Notes: generated from the letters alone by a model not told the origin. Shown: positions 34,666-44,535, counted from the stretch's first letter. The stretch is 64,000 nucleotides of DNA from Dyadobacter bucti (GCF_005869225.1 NZ_SWFP01000004.1:656466-720465); one strand, 5' to 3'. Numbers and translations are program-made.

Positions 34666-36838
34666 TAGATTCGTGGATAGGACGTTTTTTTCTTTTGACA
34701 GGCAGGGTGATCAAAAATTCAGTCCCACTTCCCACTTCCGTGTTAACCTGAATCGTACCGCTGTGAACCTCAATAATTTTGAAAACAATTGAAAGACCGA
34801 GTCCTGTACCGTCGCCGACCTGTTTGGTGGTAAAAAACGGCTCGAATATTTTTGCACGGACTTCAGGCGTCATTCCGGGGCCATTGTCCCGCATGGAAAT
34901 GCTGATATTTTCAGGGTCTTTCAGCCAGGATCTTACCCATATAGTAGGTGTTTTATTCTCATGATTGTCTTTCAAAAGCGCGTAAATTGAGTTGGTAAGA
35001 ATATTCATGAAAACCTGATTGAGCTTTCCGGCATAGCACTCAATACTTGGTATGTTGCCTAGCTCCTTGACCAGCTGGATCGAATTGCCCATCTGATAAT
35101 TTAAAATGATCAATGTTGACTCGATTCCCTCGTTGATATTGACAAGATTCAGATCAGATTCGTCTATTCTGGAGAATATCTTCAGCCCTTTTACAATTTC
35201 CACAGTCCGGTTGGCGCCGTCTTCCATTCCTTTTAACAAGGTGCCTAATTCAGTTTTGAGATAATCAAGATCCAGATCTTCTTTCAGTTTGTCAATCTCT
35301 CTGATTTTAGCATGCAATCCATCGATAGAGTCCACATGCTGAACTTCGTCATAAGAGTGCAGAATTTCAAGTACATCATCAATATCCCGCCGTAGTGGTC
35401 TTATATTGGAGCTCACAAAGTTGATGGGATTGTTGATTTCGTGCGCGATACCGGCTGTAAGCTGACCGAGCGAAGCCATTTTCTCGGAGTCAATTAGTTG
35501 GGTCTGTGCATCTTTGAGCTTCGTCAGAGCCATATTAAGTTCCTTGTTGGCGAATTGCAGTTCCGACGTTCTTTCATCCACACTTTTTTCCAGGAATGCA
35601 TTTTGTTCGAGAATGATCTTTTCATTTTCAAGCGAAATTCTGAGTGCCTGGGCCTGGGAGAGTTCTTTCTCTTTTTTCAGGATGTTGATCTTGTCAGCCA
35701 ATGCGAAGGAAAGAAGAATCACCTCAATCGCCGTCCCGGCCTGCATGGTATAATTCGTGAATGTATTGTAAGGGAGAAGGTTGAAGTTTCTGAGCGTGTA
35801 AAGCACTATTCCAATGAGAAAAATAGACCAGGCTACGAGATAAAATTTGGCGGGTCGGTAATCCTGGATCGATAACCTGATCGATACCACCAGTGCAAGC
35901 ACTGCGGCTATTACCGCAGAATAATCAATGATCCTGTAACTCAGCCTGTCTATTCTGAGCATATTGAACAAGATCGCAAAAAGGTATGCAACGATCACTG
36001 CCGACAGAATCCTGTGTATATTTTTGGATTTTTCGCTTGTATGCAGAAAATTCTGAAAGAACAATATCGCAAATATCCCGGCCAGAGCGGGGAAGATAAT
36101 AATGGAAAATCTGTTCAGTTCGGGATTATCGGGCCAGAGGAATTTAAATGTGTAGCCTGTGATGGTGGTTTGCGTGAGGCCGATGAAAAGGATATACAAA
36201 ACGTAATACAGATAACTTTTCTCCCGTATCGAAAAATAAACGAAGAAGTTATATAGCATCATTACCAGCAGAACGCCGACATGTATGCCCGAAATAATCT
36301 CGTTGGTGAAAGCAAACTGGAAGAAACCCATTTCACTTCTCACAATAAGCGGAAGTACGATTTGTTCGCTGCCCTCTACTTTTAAATAATAGGTTTCAGT
36401 CGATTTGACAGGGATATCCAGTTGGAAAACTATGTTCTGATATTTTACTTTCCGTTTGTTGAAGATGTCGTTCCAGGAAATTTCCTGCTGTTTGATCTCA
36501 TTGTCTCCCTTGGAATACAATGTGCAGGATTCGATGCGTGAATAGGCCAACTCCAGAAAGATCTTGTCTTCCGGCGTCAGATTTTGAATGTCGAACCTAA
36601 CCCAGAACGTAGAACTGCTGAGGCCAAAATTTGGCGTTTCATCTTCACTTTTGACAAAGTTTTTTGACGCCATCACCTCATTGATCGTCAGAGATTTACC
36701 GGTATCTTCCAGCACCTCCACGTTTTTTCCGATGGTGGTATCATCTCCGGTAAAAATAACCCTTCCCGCATACGTTGAAACTGAAAAAAGGAAAAGCAGG
36801 ATAAGTAAGACGTTCGTTCGGTAAAAGTTTAAATCCAT
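34658..36838 (-). CDS. 7TM-DISM membrane histidine kinase
   Basis: 726 residues. A signal peptide (about 1-24) precedes a periplasmic 7TMR-DISMED2-like beta domain (about 28-165; [16 protein letters not shown]), which often binds carbohydrate-like or other small ligands. Seven membrane helices follow (about 185-395), then a coiled coil (about 395-445), HisKA with His466 in [15 protein letters not shown], and HATPase (about 600-720; [20 protein letters not shown]). Its start overlaps the GNAT-fold gene by 10 bp, tying the sensor directly to the biosynthetic-looking genes. Confidence 0.93.
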   Translation of the reverse strand: MDLNFYRTNVLLILLFLFSVSTYAGRVIFTGDDTTIGKNVEVLEDTGKSLTINEVMASKNFVKSEDETPNFGLSSSTFWVRFDIQNLTPEDKIFLELAYSRIESCTLYSKGDNEIKQQEISWNDIFNKRKVKYQNIVFQLDIPVKSTETYYLKVEGSEQIVLPLIVRSEMGFFQFAFTNEIISGIHVGVLLVMMLYNFFVYFSIREKSYLYYVLYILFIGLTQTTITGYTFKFLWPDNPELNRFSIIIFPALAGIFAILFFQNFLHTSEKSKNIHRILSAVIVAYLFAILFNMLRIDRLSYRIIDYSAVIAAVLALVVSIRLSIQDYRPAKFYLVAWSIFLIGIVLYTLRNFNLLPYNTFTNYTMQAGTAIEVILLSFALADKINILKKEKELSQAQALRISLENEKIILEQNAFLEKSVDERTSELQFANKELNMALTKLKDAQTQLIDSEKMASLGQLTAGIAHEINNPINFVSSNIRPLRRDIDDVLEILHSYDEVQHVDSIDGLHAKIREIDKLKEDLDLDYLKTELGTLLKGMEDGANRTVEIVKGLKIFSRIDESDLNLVNINEGIESTLIILNYQMGNSIQLVKELGNIPSIECYAGKLNQVFMNILTNSIYALLKDNHENKTPTIWVRSWLKDPENISISMRDNGPGMTPEVRAKIFEPFFTTKQVGDGTGLGLSIVFKIIEVHSGTIQVNTEVGSGTEFLITLPVKRKKRPIHESNE

Positions 36839-37521
36839 TTGTTGATATCGTATATGATTTCCAGTGCCCCCCTTCTTCCGTGTTCAACTATTGTTTGCTT
36901 GGGATTCTCTCTAAGACTGAATATCTTTTCTCTTTCTTCAGGAGTTGCGAAAGGCAGGTTTATCAGGTCCCGCGCGATCAGCGATGTTGCGATTAATCCT
37001 TCCTTCGGGTAATAAAATGTACCGTTGTTGCCCAGGTCGGTTAATACCTCGAATCCTATTCTTTGGCTGATAACCAGTGTGATAGGTGAGCAAAGCCCCA
37101 TCAGGTACTTAATTCCGACCATGGAAGAGATCGCCATAGCGGTTCTGCCGAGATAAACACTTCCAATACCGTAACCTGCTACCTCTTTTGAATTAAAAAG
37201 ACCGCAGAACTCTGCCACATTATAATCGCCGATTTTGTCGACATACCCGTAAATGCTTTTGTCGATCTTGGCTATGGCATCTTCCATGGGCATTTTCAGG
37301 TTGGCGGACCGTACCTGAACCCTGGTACCACCGTAAATATGCTCTCCGTCTTCCGATTCTACTATAATTACATAAGTGTTCGGATCATGTAACCAGTTGT
37401 GTGTTGCCGATGTAACTTGTTTCACACCATACGCTTCCAAAACCTTTCTGTGCCCATCTGCATATCTCAGACTGGTCTCCACGTCGTCGGGCGCACGGTA
37501 TGCTTTAATTTGTGCTACCAT
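36829..37521 (-). CDS. GNAT-fold acyltransferase-like protein
   Basis: 230 residues with the GNAT core: central strands YVIIVESEDGEHIYGGTRVQV (about 50-70), then VAEFCGLFNSKEVAGYGIGS (about 102-121) containing a pyrophosphate-loop-like GYGIGS, helix YLGRTAMAISSMVGI and the late strand-helix SPITLVISQRIGFEVL. It may acylate a small molecule or use acyl-CoA/acyl-carrier donors as homoserine-lactone-type synthases do, but the substrate is unknown. It begins immediately after the ThiF-nitroreductase gene stop and overlaps the kinase gene. Confidence 0.75.
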   Translation of the reverse strand: MVAQIKAYRAPDDVETSLRYADGHRKVLEAYGVKQVTSATHNWLHDPNTYVIIVESEDGEHIYGGTRVQVRSANLKMPMEDAIAKIDKSIYGYVDKIGDYNVAEFCGLFNSKEVAGYGIGSVYLGRTAMAISSMVGIKYLMGLCSPITLVISQRIGFEVLTDLGNNGTFYYPKEGLIATSLIARDLINLPFATPEEREKIFSLRENPKQTIVEHGRRGALEIIYDINKWI

Positions 37522-39816
37522 TTATTTTTCCAGATTTACGATAAACAGTGTCTCATCAAGCGGTAAGCGGAAACTTTTGATTTCAGGTTTTTCGGCTTGC
37601 GCGATTTTAAAAAGAAAGACTTCAGCAATATTTTCATCAAGCGGGACAAGAGCCCTGAATTTTCTGCGTGCTTCCCTGATGTTCGCTGCTTCTACCTCAT
37701 CCAAACCTTCTCCGTTACTGTTGACTACCCGCGGGAACAAATAAAAAGGTGAAATTAAAGGATGTATTGCAAATTGTAACTCTTCGGCTTTCAGCCATAA
37801 TCTTTGCATCGACATTCCGCCAAGAAAAAAGTCTCTGTAACTGTATTTGGGCAATGTGATTATGCCGATGGCGGATGCCGTGCTAACGGTTTTTTTTGCC
37901 ACATCTATCAGGGCCCGGCCACCGTTGATATTTTTTAATGATCTGGTTATTTCTTCATCCCGTATGATCGACATCGCCGCCATTTGCGCATTATCCAAGC
38001 CCAGGGTACGAATATCTATACCATCTTTTGATTCTTCCGCTTCCTCGGGCGACCATTTCATCTCGCGTTCCACAAAGTCCTTGTGCCCGTTTTCGTTTAA
38101 AAGTCTTACCCTGTCGCACTCACCAATGATTTCACCGATCGCAATGATCTGCTGCCTGTCGGATATGTAATGGAAAGAAGCTCCTTCAACGCTTTCGGCA
38201 GCATGTTTCAGAGCAAGGTAGTCTGCTTCCGCGATCACTGCCGGTATGGAAGGGTTTCTATTGGTAGATCTTTCAAAAATGGCGTTTACCGATTCCGGAG
38301 AATATACCGGCTCCGTATCTTCTCTGGCAGTATTGTAAAAATCGATGGCAGCTATCAAAATGGATTCGTTTCCAAGCGGAAATAGCTCCGCCTTGGCTGA
38401 TAAGCCATTTTCGTAGCTTTTCAGAAGCAGGTTTTCGTATGAGGCCCCAAAAGATATGTTAGAGGCAATATTGTGAAAATCGCCGAACGAGTATGATCTG
38501 TGCCGATCGTGAAAAAGGTGCAGTCTGCTATTTCTGTATAACCATTTCCAGGGCTGATCGTTGCCGGTGGAAGGTGCCTGGCAGGCGGCTTCTACAATTT
38601 TGCGGATCAAAGCGTCATCTGCTTTGTATTCATCGTTAATATAAGGAAGCGAATCTGCCAGTAGAATCGCTTCGTTTACATCAAAGGGTTCATGTGGATT
38701 TATCCGGCGGGATGGCTCTTTCTTGGTAAGCCTGTTGCCGACAATATCTTCAATATCTACATAATACCTGCCGGATTCCTGGAATTGATCGAGTAAAATC
38801 CGTCGGCAAACATCCGTTACCACACCTGCACCGAGCGTTACCGCGCTGGCAAGCTGCGGCCAGGTACTGATCGTTTGACCGATTTCAACCAGCGATACCT
38901 TCCCTCTTTTGGAACCGTTTACAGCATTTACGATCTTCAGCACCAGTGGAAGCCGGTCTTCGTCTGAAATGTGATCAAATTTTTCGAGAGGAATACCTTT
39001 TAGAAGGCCGTGAAAAACGGGTCTGTCTGGTTCAAGGTCATATCGTTCCACGTCAAGCATCCCCCTGTCGCTTGTTTCCATCACTACCGGTATATGGTAT
39101 CCGCTGGCCATGGAGCGGCAAGCAATTTTTATGCTGAGATCGTCACACTCGTCTATTAATATGTCGAGCTTTCCTCCGTCAAGCATAAAACCTGCCATGT
39201 TTTCTTTATTAATACCTTCTGTAAAGCATTCGATAACGAGGAAGGGGTCTATTTCAGCAATTTCTCTGGCGGTCACGATACATTTGTTGACGCCTATATT
39301 ATGAATCCCGGTCTTGATCCTGTTAAGATTACTGAGTTCTATTGTATCAAAATCGGCCAGTTTAAGCGTCCCGCAAGTCCTTTCTGTGGCAATACTTACC
39401 GCGACTGCGTGGCCCACTGACAGTCCGATAATCCCTATTTTACGTTTAGACAGATTTTCCTGTTCAGCAGGAGTTATTTTGTATTGATTTCTGCTGGTCC
39501 TGAGTTCTACAAACTCATTTTCATCAACAATATGAATCAGTCGCTGAGACCAGGGATAATAAATCCAGTTGCCTTCAAGATCCGGATCCTTGCCGTTGGA
39601 CCATTCTGAATATAATTTTTCGATCTCCGCACCGGTCAGGCGCTTTGTTGGATTTCTGATTTTGATCAACTCTTTTTTTTGTGCAGAAAACAGATCCAGA
39701 ATGGACTTATCCTGGTAATTTGCAATCAGAGAACTCAGTTTCTGTTTGTCTGCGTAGCGTTCTTTTGGTATAAAAACCGGCTTGTAAATGGTACTGGATT
39801 CTTGGTTTTGGTACAT
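37522..39816 (-). CDS. ThiF/E1-like adenylyltransferase fused to a nitroreductase-like domain (Rv1355c-like)
   Basis: Start taken at ATG 39814-39816 (MYQNQESSTIYK), giving 763 residues; an in-frame ATG 33 codons upstream has a poor N-terminus. Residues about 120-350 form an E1/ThiF fold: nucleotide loop IGIIGLSVGHAVA (127-139), Asp-motif LADFDTIELSNLNR (153-166), and DILIDECDDLSIK (218-230) with a candidate catalytic Cys224. Residues about 400-740 resemble an FMN nitroreductase (AACQAPSTGNDQPWKW, 410-425). This fusion is shared with Mycobacterium tuberculosis Rv1355c. It probably adenylates a carboxylate and performs a flavin redox step. First gene of the operon. Confidence 0.88.
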   Translation of the reverse strand: MYQNQESSTIYKPVFIPKERYADKQKLSSLIANYQDKSILDLFSAQKKELIKIRNPTKRLTGAEIEKLYSEWSNGKDPDLEGNWIYYPWSQRLIHIVDENEFVELRTSRNQYKITPAEQENLSKRKIGIIGLSVGHAVAVSIATERTCGTLKLADFDTIELSNLNRIKTGIHNIGVNKCIVTAREIAEIDPFLVIECFTEGINKENMAGFMLDGGKLDILIDECDDLSIKIACRSMASGYHIPVVMETSDRGMLDVERYDLEPDRPVFHGLLKGIPLEKFDHISDEDRLPLVLKIVNAVNGSKRGKVSLVEIGQTISTWPQLASAVTLGAGVVTDVCRRILLDQFQESGRYYVDIEDIVGNRLTKKEPSRRINPHEPFDVNEAILLADSLPYINDEYKADDALIRKIVEAACQAPSTGNDQPWKWLYRNSRLHLFHDRHRSYSFGDFHNIASNISFGASYENLLLKSYENGLSAKAELFPLGNESILIAAIDFYNTAREDTEPVYSPESVNAIFERSTNRNPSIPAVIAEADYLALKHAAESVEGASFHYISDRQQIIAIGEIIGECDRVRLLNENGHKDFVEREMKWSPEEAEESKDGIDIRTLGLDNAQMAAMSIIRDEEITRSLKNINGGRALIDVAKKTVSTASAIGIITLPKYSYRDFFLGGMSMQRLWLKAEELQFAIHPLISPFYLFPRVVNSNGEGLDEVEAANIREARRKFRALVPLDENIAEVFLFKIAQAEKPEIKSFRLPLDETLFIVNLEK

Positions 39817-40200
39817 TTTAAAGATATTGTGGAGTGGTTCCCGGAAGAACACACGCTTTAATGTGTAAATCAGAAATTGTAGATAATTTAGTACAATAAT
39901 CCTTCTGAATTGCAACTGCGCTTCTATTAATCACCTACACTTTTATACTGCTTGCCTCAATAAATACCCAAATTGCTGAATTTATTTTTGTAAAACTATT
40001 TCTCTCCGGCGCGGTCATTAAATATTTTGCAGTTAATGACTAATTTAGGCCAATATATTAATGTTATCCGGTATTTAAGCGGATAATTGTTGATTAAATT
40101 GATGTGAATATAGAATTAATATTATAATATTATCAATTAGTTCCGTCTTTCTTAGAACCATATCCGTTTGCACACCTCAAAAAGTATAGAATTATAAAGA
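39817..40200. other. AT-rich divergent promoter region
   Basis: The 384 bp between the ThiF-nitroreductase gene and the divergent receiver gene contain no credible frame. It is markedly AT-rich. A TATTTTTG box (39983-39990, plus strand) could belong to a promoter, but no matching -33 element was found. Confidence 0.5.
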
Positions 40201-40668
40201 ATGGAAAGTAACGAAAAAATAAGTGTCCTCTACGTGGATGATGAAATTAATAATTTGAATTCCTTCAAGGCAGCATTTCGGAGGGACTTCAACATATTGA
40301 TCGCAACGTCAGGTCGGGAAGGGCTTGAATTATTGAAGCATAATGTTGTCCACGTGATCATCACGGATCAGAGAATGCCAGGAATGACCGGAGTGGATTT
40401 TTTGATTGAGGTGTTAAAAGACTATTCTGATCCCGTGCGTATCCTGCTCACTGGTTACACAGATATCAATGCAGTAATTGACGCCGTGAACAAAGGGCAT
40501 ATTTATTACTATTTGAATAAGCCCTGGGATGAAGCGCAGTTAAGGATCATCATTAAAAATGCCCATGAGATTTTCAGCTTGCGGGAAAAAAACAAAGAAT
40601 TGATCGAAAAGCTTATCGACGTGAATGGTCAGCTGGAGTTTCTCCTCAGACAAAACCTGCTTTCCTAG
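40201..40668 (+). CDS. Response regulator with receiver and coiled-coil tail
   Basis: 155 residues: receiver (about 6-122; acidic pair in LYVDDE, phosphoacceptor Asp56 in IITDQRMP, Lys in LNKPWDE) and a charged coiled-coil end (about 125-150) without a recognised output domain. Its receiver closely resembles that of the receiver-kinase hybrid in the opposite operon (shared DDE..NL.SFKA.FR, DQRMP, GV.F, GHTDI/GYTDI, KPWD), which suggests that both belong to one signalling circuit arising by duplication. Confidence 0.9.
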   Translation: MESNEKISVLYVDDEINNLNSFKAAFRRDFNILIATSGREGLELLKHNVVHVIITDQRMPGMTGVDFLIEVLKDYSDPVRILLTGYTDINAVIDAVNKGHIYYYLNKPWDEAQLRIIIKNAHEIFSLREKNKELIEKLIDVNGQLEFLLRQNLLS

Positions 40669-40710
40669 CGTGTAAATAGGAATTCTGCCTGAAATTTCAT
40701 TTCTTCTAAC

Positions 40711-40752
40711 CAAAAGCTTCATTCCCTGCCTGAAACAGAAATGAAGCTTTTG
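40711..40752 (+). terminator. Hairpin after the receiver gene
   Basis: CAAAAGCTTCATT and AATGAAGCTTTTG form a perfect 13-bp stem with a 16-base loop, 43 bp past the receiver stop. There is no U-run after the stem on the plus strand, so termination efficiency is uncertain. Confidence 0.55.
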
Positions 40753-40954
40753 AGCGTCTATAACGGTCCCAAACGAGTAGGTGATATTGAAAATCAGGTT
40801 GTTAGCGACCGTGCCGGATTTTTACGGCGTTGAAATGAATATTGAAATCCATTTCGACATGTACCCCAACCCAACTGAAACGTTCTGATAGTGAAAAGGC
40901 TGGTATTCTTTTTGTTCCTTGTATTTAGCAGTTAGGTTTAAACAATCAGTTTTT

Positions 40955-41074
40955 ATGAAAAAGATCATTGCAATTGGGGTTATTTCGGGTGTAGTCTTGT
41001 ATGTATTTCTTTCTTCGCTTTCTAAAAAAGTAGAGGGGAGACTGGAAGGCGATGCCGAAAAAAGTATGGAGTAG
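40955..41074 (+). CDS. Possible single-pass membrane peptide (39 aa)
   Basis: ATG 40955 to TAG 41072-41074. A hydrophobic N-terminal helix (IIAIGVISGVVLYVFLSSL) is followed by a charged tail (KKVEGRLEGDAEKSME). Composition is typical of small membrane proteins. It lies 64 bp before the esterase gene. Coding status unproven. Confidence 0.45.
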   Translation: MKKIIAIGVISGVVLYVFLSSLSKKVEGRLEGDAEKSME

Positions 41075-41138
41075 AAGCAGGCCGGTGTTATATTGCCGGC
41101 CTTAAATTACTTTCCTTTTAACACCTCTGACAATCAGG

Positions 41139-42260
41139 ATGCTTTTTACAAAATACATCGGATGGAGTGTAGTCATCTTTTCTGGATTGTGGCTTGGATG
41201 CAACAGAAGCCCGATACCGGATCCCGGAGGCGGCGGGAGCATGGATATCGACAGTACGATTTTTACCAAACCTGATTCCATCATTCCCGAAACACTCGTG
41301 ATCAGAAACGCTGATCTGTCCCTGGCCGCTTCTCGCCGGTTCGGAAGTGAGGATTTATTTGAACAAACAAATATGAACGTGCGGGCCGGGATCTATTCCG
41401 TAGCCAGGGATTTTGTCGGGCGCCAGGTTAACCTCAATTACTCTTTTATGGCCCCCGGTAATGATTCGCTGAAATATCGGCCGTTCGTGATCCTGCTGCA
41501 TGAGGGTGCATTCCTTTATGGCGACCTCGGAAATGAGCAGGGGAAAGCCCGGTCGCTAAGTGCGAAAGGCTATGCCACAGCTTGCATCAATTACCGGCTG
41601 GGTTTCAATGGAGGCAGCGAAAGCAATCCTTGCGGAGGGAATAATATGGAAATCGTCCAGGCGGTATATCGCTCTGTGCAGGATACTTACGCGGCCCTGC
41701 ACTACTTTGCATCACGTTCTAATGATTTTGGTATCGATCCGGGACAGATGATCCTGGCTGGAAGCAGCGCTGGGGCTATTGCTGTTTCTGCATTGCTGTA
41801 TATGACCGAGGCGGATTTCGAGGCACTAAGTCCAGGCATCACCAAAGCGCTGGGCAAACTGGACCCGAATGCGGGAAAGAGCCGTTTCAGAGTAAGGGCT
41901 TTGGTGTCGTATCTCGGATACGGTGTTTTTAAAAGCAGTTACGTTAAAGCGTCCAATGCCCTGCCCACACTTTTCTTTCAGCGAACCGGAGACGATGTGC
42001 TGGCCTATGAAAAAGGCAATCTCTTTTCCTGTCCCTTTTACTTGCAAACGGAAGGTGCCAAGTCGGTTTCGGATCAGCTGAAAAAGTTGCAGATACCTTA
42101 TGAACTCAATTATCAGCCTGTCGCCGGGCATCTTCTTGACTATCCGGATAATTATGTGGCCAGCCGATATGCGCAATTCCTGAAACGTCTGTGGAGTGGG
42201 AAAAAGCATCAGATCACCAACGAAAACTACCAGACAGTAGAGGATATTGTCTTAAAATAG
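41139..42260 (+). CDS. Lipoprotein alpha/beta-hydrolase (carboxylesterase-like)
   Basis: 373 residues with a lipoprotein signal ending WLGCNRS, so probably surface- or periplasm-anchored. The alpha/beta-hydrolase fold is marked by FVILLHEGAFLYGD (about 109-122; oxyanion-hole region, HEGA rather than HGGG), YATACINYRLGF, the nucleophile elbow ILAGSSAGAIA (Ser near 207) and a late His in PVAGHLLDY. Likely acts on acyl or feruloyl esters of carbohydrates. It converges with the acyltransferase gene, overlapping by 9 bp at the stops. Confidence 0.85.
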   Translation: MLFTKYIGWSVVIFSGLWLGCNRSPIPDPGGGGSMDIDSTIFTKPDSIIPETLVIRNADLSLAASRRFGSEDLFEQTNMNVRAGIYSVARDFVGRQVNLNYSFMAPGNDSLKYRPFVILLHEGAFLYGDLGNEQGKARSLSAKGYATACINYRLGFNGGSESNPCGGNNMEIVQAVYRSVQDTYAALHYFASRSNDFGIDPGQMILAGSSAGAIAVSALLYMTEADFEALSPGITKALGKLDPNAGKSRFRVRALVSYLGYGVFKSSYVKASNALPTLFFQRTGDDVLAYEKGNLFSCPFYLQTEGAKSVSDQLKKLQIPYELNYQPVAGHLLDYPDNYVASRYAQFLKRLWSGKKHQITNENYQTVEDIVLK

Positions 42261-43379
42261 AGGCAAAAGTCTTTTCATAAAATTGGAAAGTCTTATCTCC
42301 AGATATTCATAGGATAGATGCGAAGCGATCAGAGTAAGAGAAATGGATAAAAAGAATAGCGCCGGGCCACTGCCATAAATCGGATAACCAAGCTTTTGAA
42401 ATAGGACAGTAAGGGTAAAACTAACCGGCACATGTAACAAATAGATCGAGTAGGAGATATTTCCGAGTTTCACCAGCCAGCCTGGGAATTGCGTATGACG
42501 ACCTGCATGGTGAAAAAGGAAAGCACTGAACAATGCCGAAGCTCCTATCGCCCACTGCAGAGGACCCTGCCCTCCGAAAAAGCCTGATAAATATTGCCAG
42601 ACAGCCAGCACAACCACTGTACTGAATATCCATTTCCTAGAAAAAAAATCAGTCAGGACATTCCTCACCTTTTGGTTGCTGTGTAGCAAGCCGATAACCA
42701 CTCCGTAAATGAAGCTCCAGATGATCGGGTTGGTGATCATATTCAGATACTTGTGGCCGTAATTTTCGGTGCGCGCCGCATCGAGCGTGTAGCTGCCGTT
42801 CAAGACCGGTATGATTACAAGCGTAACAATCGTCAAAAGGAAAAACACAGGCCATCTCAATCTTTTGAACAAAATCGAGATCGTAATCAGGGCATAAAAA
42901 TAAATCTCATAATTAAGGCTCCATCCTACAGGCAGCGTCGCATATCCGTAAAACGGAGGTGGGGTGTAATCAATCGGGATAAAAAGCAAGCTCATGGCCA
43001 AATCTTTTATTTCCGGAATGGTCACATAAGACCTGTACCGGATCACGAAATAAATCACCGTAATTACCGCATAAGTCGGCCAGATCCTGATAAAACGTTT
43101 GATTACAAATTTATAAATGTCCTCGTAAGAACCAGGCGTTTTCTCGGTAATGTAAACCATGATAAAACCGCTGATAACAAAGAACAGGTTGACCCCGGCA
43201 GCGCCTGAATCGAAAAAGAAATCCAGTTCCCTCCGAAAAGGCTGATCAATAGCGATAAAGCTCTTGAGGTGGTATATCGTGACAATCATTGCCGCAACTC
43301 CTCTGAGAACCTGAATACTGTCAATCTTGGATTTTATTGGATTCTGGCCTATGTTAATCTCCCGTCTCATGCTAGTCAA
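42252..43379 (-). CDS. Acyltransferase 3 family membrane protein (OafA/YrhL type)
   Basis: 375 residues with about ten membrane helices. Family signatures are IQVLRGVAAMIVTIYHL (about 22-38, with the R-x10-H type acyl-transfer pair), FFDSGAAGVNLFFVISGFIM (about 53-72) and FVIKRFIRIWPTYAV (about 86-100). Members O-acetylate surface sugars or lipids with acyl-CoA from the cytoplasm. No polysaccharide gene cluster is adjacent, so the acceptor is unknown. Confidence 0.92.
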   Translation of the reverse strand: MTSMRREINIGQNPIKSKIDSIQVLRGVAAMIVTIYHLKSFIAIDQPFRRELDFFFDSGAAGVNLFFVISGFIMVYITEKTPGSYEDIYKFVIKRFIRIWPTYAVITVIYFVIRYRSYVTIPEIKDLAMSLLFIPIDYTPPPFYGYATLPVGWSLNYEIYFYALITISILFKRLRWPVFFLLTIVTLVIIPVLNGSYTLDAARTENYGHKYLNMITNPIIWSFIYGVVIGLLHSNQKVRNVLTDFFSRKWIFSTVVVLAVWQYLSGFFGGQGPLQWAIGASALFSAFLFHHAGRHTQFPGWLVKLGNISYSIYLLHVPVSFTLTVLFQKLGYPIYGSGPALFFLSISLTLIASHLSYEYLEIRLSNFMKRLLPLF

Positions 43380-43751
43380 GAAATTGTATCATAATCCTGT
43401 ACCTATTTAAGTGTTTCAGACAAGGCAGGCACAATAAGTGATGTGAAAGATTCTGTTTAGCGTAATAGGAGGTGTTTTCGGATCGGCCAGACAGCAGGCG
43501 GAATACTTTCCGAAAATGTGTGATTATTTGGAAATTGGGCTGTTCGGAGCTTTTCTTGTCTAAGTGTATAATATAGTTTTATATCCTTTTGATCCATGGT
43601 TTGGTTATTTGTTGAACGAAGTAAATGTAACAGAAAAATAAGAATTCACCTGACGATGTATCCAATTTACACTTGGAGTGTGCAGATGTTCTTTGGAAGG
43701 CACAATTTTTAAAAGAGACGAGAAGTATTCGGTAAGTTAAAACGAAAAACA
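43380..43751. other. Intergenic region, nothing recognised
   Basis: 372 bp between the divergent acyltransferase and SRPBCC genes. No credible frame, repeat or RNA element seen; promoters for both neighbours presumably lie here. Confidence 0.5.
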
Positions 43752-44180
43752 ATGAACGGACAATTAACAGTAAAAGATCAGATCACCATAGATGCGCCGG
43801 TTTCAAAAGTATGGGAGGTACTGGTTGCTCCCAAATACATCAGGCAATGGGACGACCTGCCGGAAGGTTTCGATGATTATTATCTTGAGCCCGGACGTTC
43901 CATTGAATGGTCGGGCGTATCGCGGACGACAGTAACAGACAGCGAGCCGAACAAACTGCTACGACTTTCCCTGTACGTATGGAAATGGGAGTTGCCGCCC
44001 GCTTCCTATGATATTGCCTACACCTACCGGCTTGCAGAACAGGATTCCCAAACTGTGCTGATGTTGGAGATCGGGGATTTTTCAGTTTTGGAAGATGGGG
44101 ATAATTATTTTGAAGCATCTGTGGACTTCGCAAAAGAGTCACTTCCCAAGATCAAAAATCTGGCTGAAAACCGGGTATAA
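43752..44180 (+). CDS. SRPBCC (AHSA1-like) domain protein
   Basis: 142-residue START-like cavity protein (helix-grip fold). The opening strand and helix (VKDQITIDAPVSKVWEVLVAP, about 5-25) and WDDLPEGFDDYYLEPGRSIEW are typical of AHSA1/YndB-type proteins that bind hydrophobic ligands. No catalytic assignment. The merR-like gene starts 43 bp later on the same strand. Confidence 0.85.
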   Translation: MNGQLTVKDQITIDAPVSKVWEVLVAPKYIRQWDDLPEGFDDYYLEPGRSIEWSGVSRTTVTDSEPNKLLRLSLYVWKWELPPASYDIAYTYRLAEQDSQTVLMLEIGDFSVLEDGDNYFEASVDFAKESLPKIKNLAENRV

Positions 44181-44193
44181 CGGAGCTCTTGCT

Positions 44194-44201
44194 TATCTTT
44201 G
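44194..44201 (+). promoter_or_regulatory. TAnnTTTG -7 element before the MerR-like gene
   Basis: TATCTTTG lies 22 bp before the ATG at 44224. No clear -33 element was found upstream, so this is partial support for a promoter inside the SRPBCC-merR gap. Confidence 0.35.
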
Positions 44202-44223
44202 TTACAATCGCTTTTTAAACAAT

Positions 44224-44535
44224 ATGGAATCCGGTTCTAAACTTTATTACGACACCAACGAAGTAGCTGAGATGGTAGGCTGCGAAGCGTCGGCTCTCAG
44301 ATTTTGGGAAAAAAAATTTCCACAGCTGAACCCCAAAAGGGATGGACGTAACCGGCGTCGCTATACGGAGCGCGACATAGAAATTATCCGCAAGATCATG
44401 CATCAGAAGGACAAGCAGGGCCGGACCATAAAGGGCGCGCGCGAGCAATTGCGGCGGAAAGAAGAGTCTCAGCTTTTGATCCAGCGGTTAATGCGCGTCA
44501 GGAAATTTTTAGTCGAAATCCAGGAAAAATTGTGA
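44224..44535 (+). CDS. MerR-like transcriptional regulator (short)
   Basis: 103 residues starting at ATG 44224 (MESGSKLYYDTNEVAEMVG). The MerR helix-turn-helix and wing are clear: TNEVAEMVGCEASALRFWEK (about 11-30), then KRDGRNRRRYTERDIEII (about 37-54). Only a short basic coiled tail follows, with no effector domain; this compact form is common in Bacteroidota. Its TGA overlaps the GTG start of the M28 peptidase gene (GTGA), implying coupled translation. Confidence 0.9.
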   Translation: MESGSKLYYDTNEVAEMVGCEASALRFWEKKFPQLNPKRDGRNRRRYTERDIEIIRKIMHQKDKQGRTIKGAREQLRRKEESQLLIQRLMRVRKFLVEIQEKL

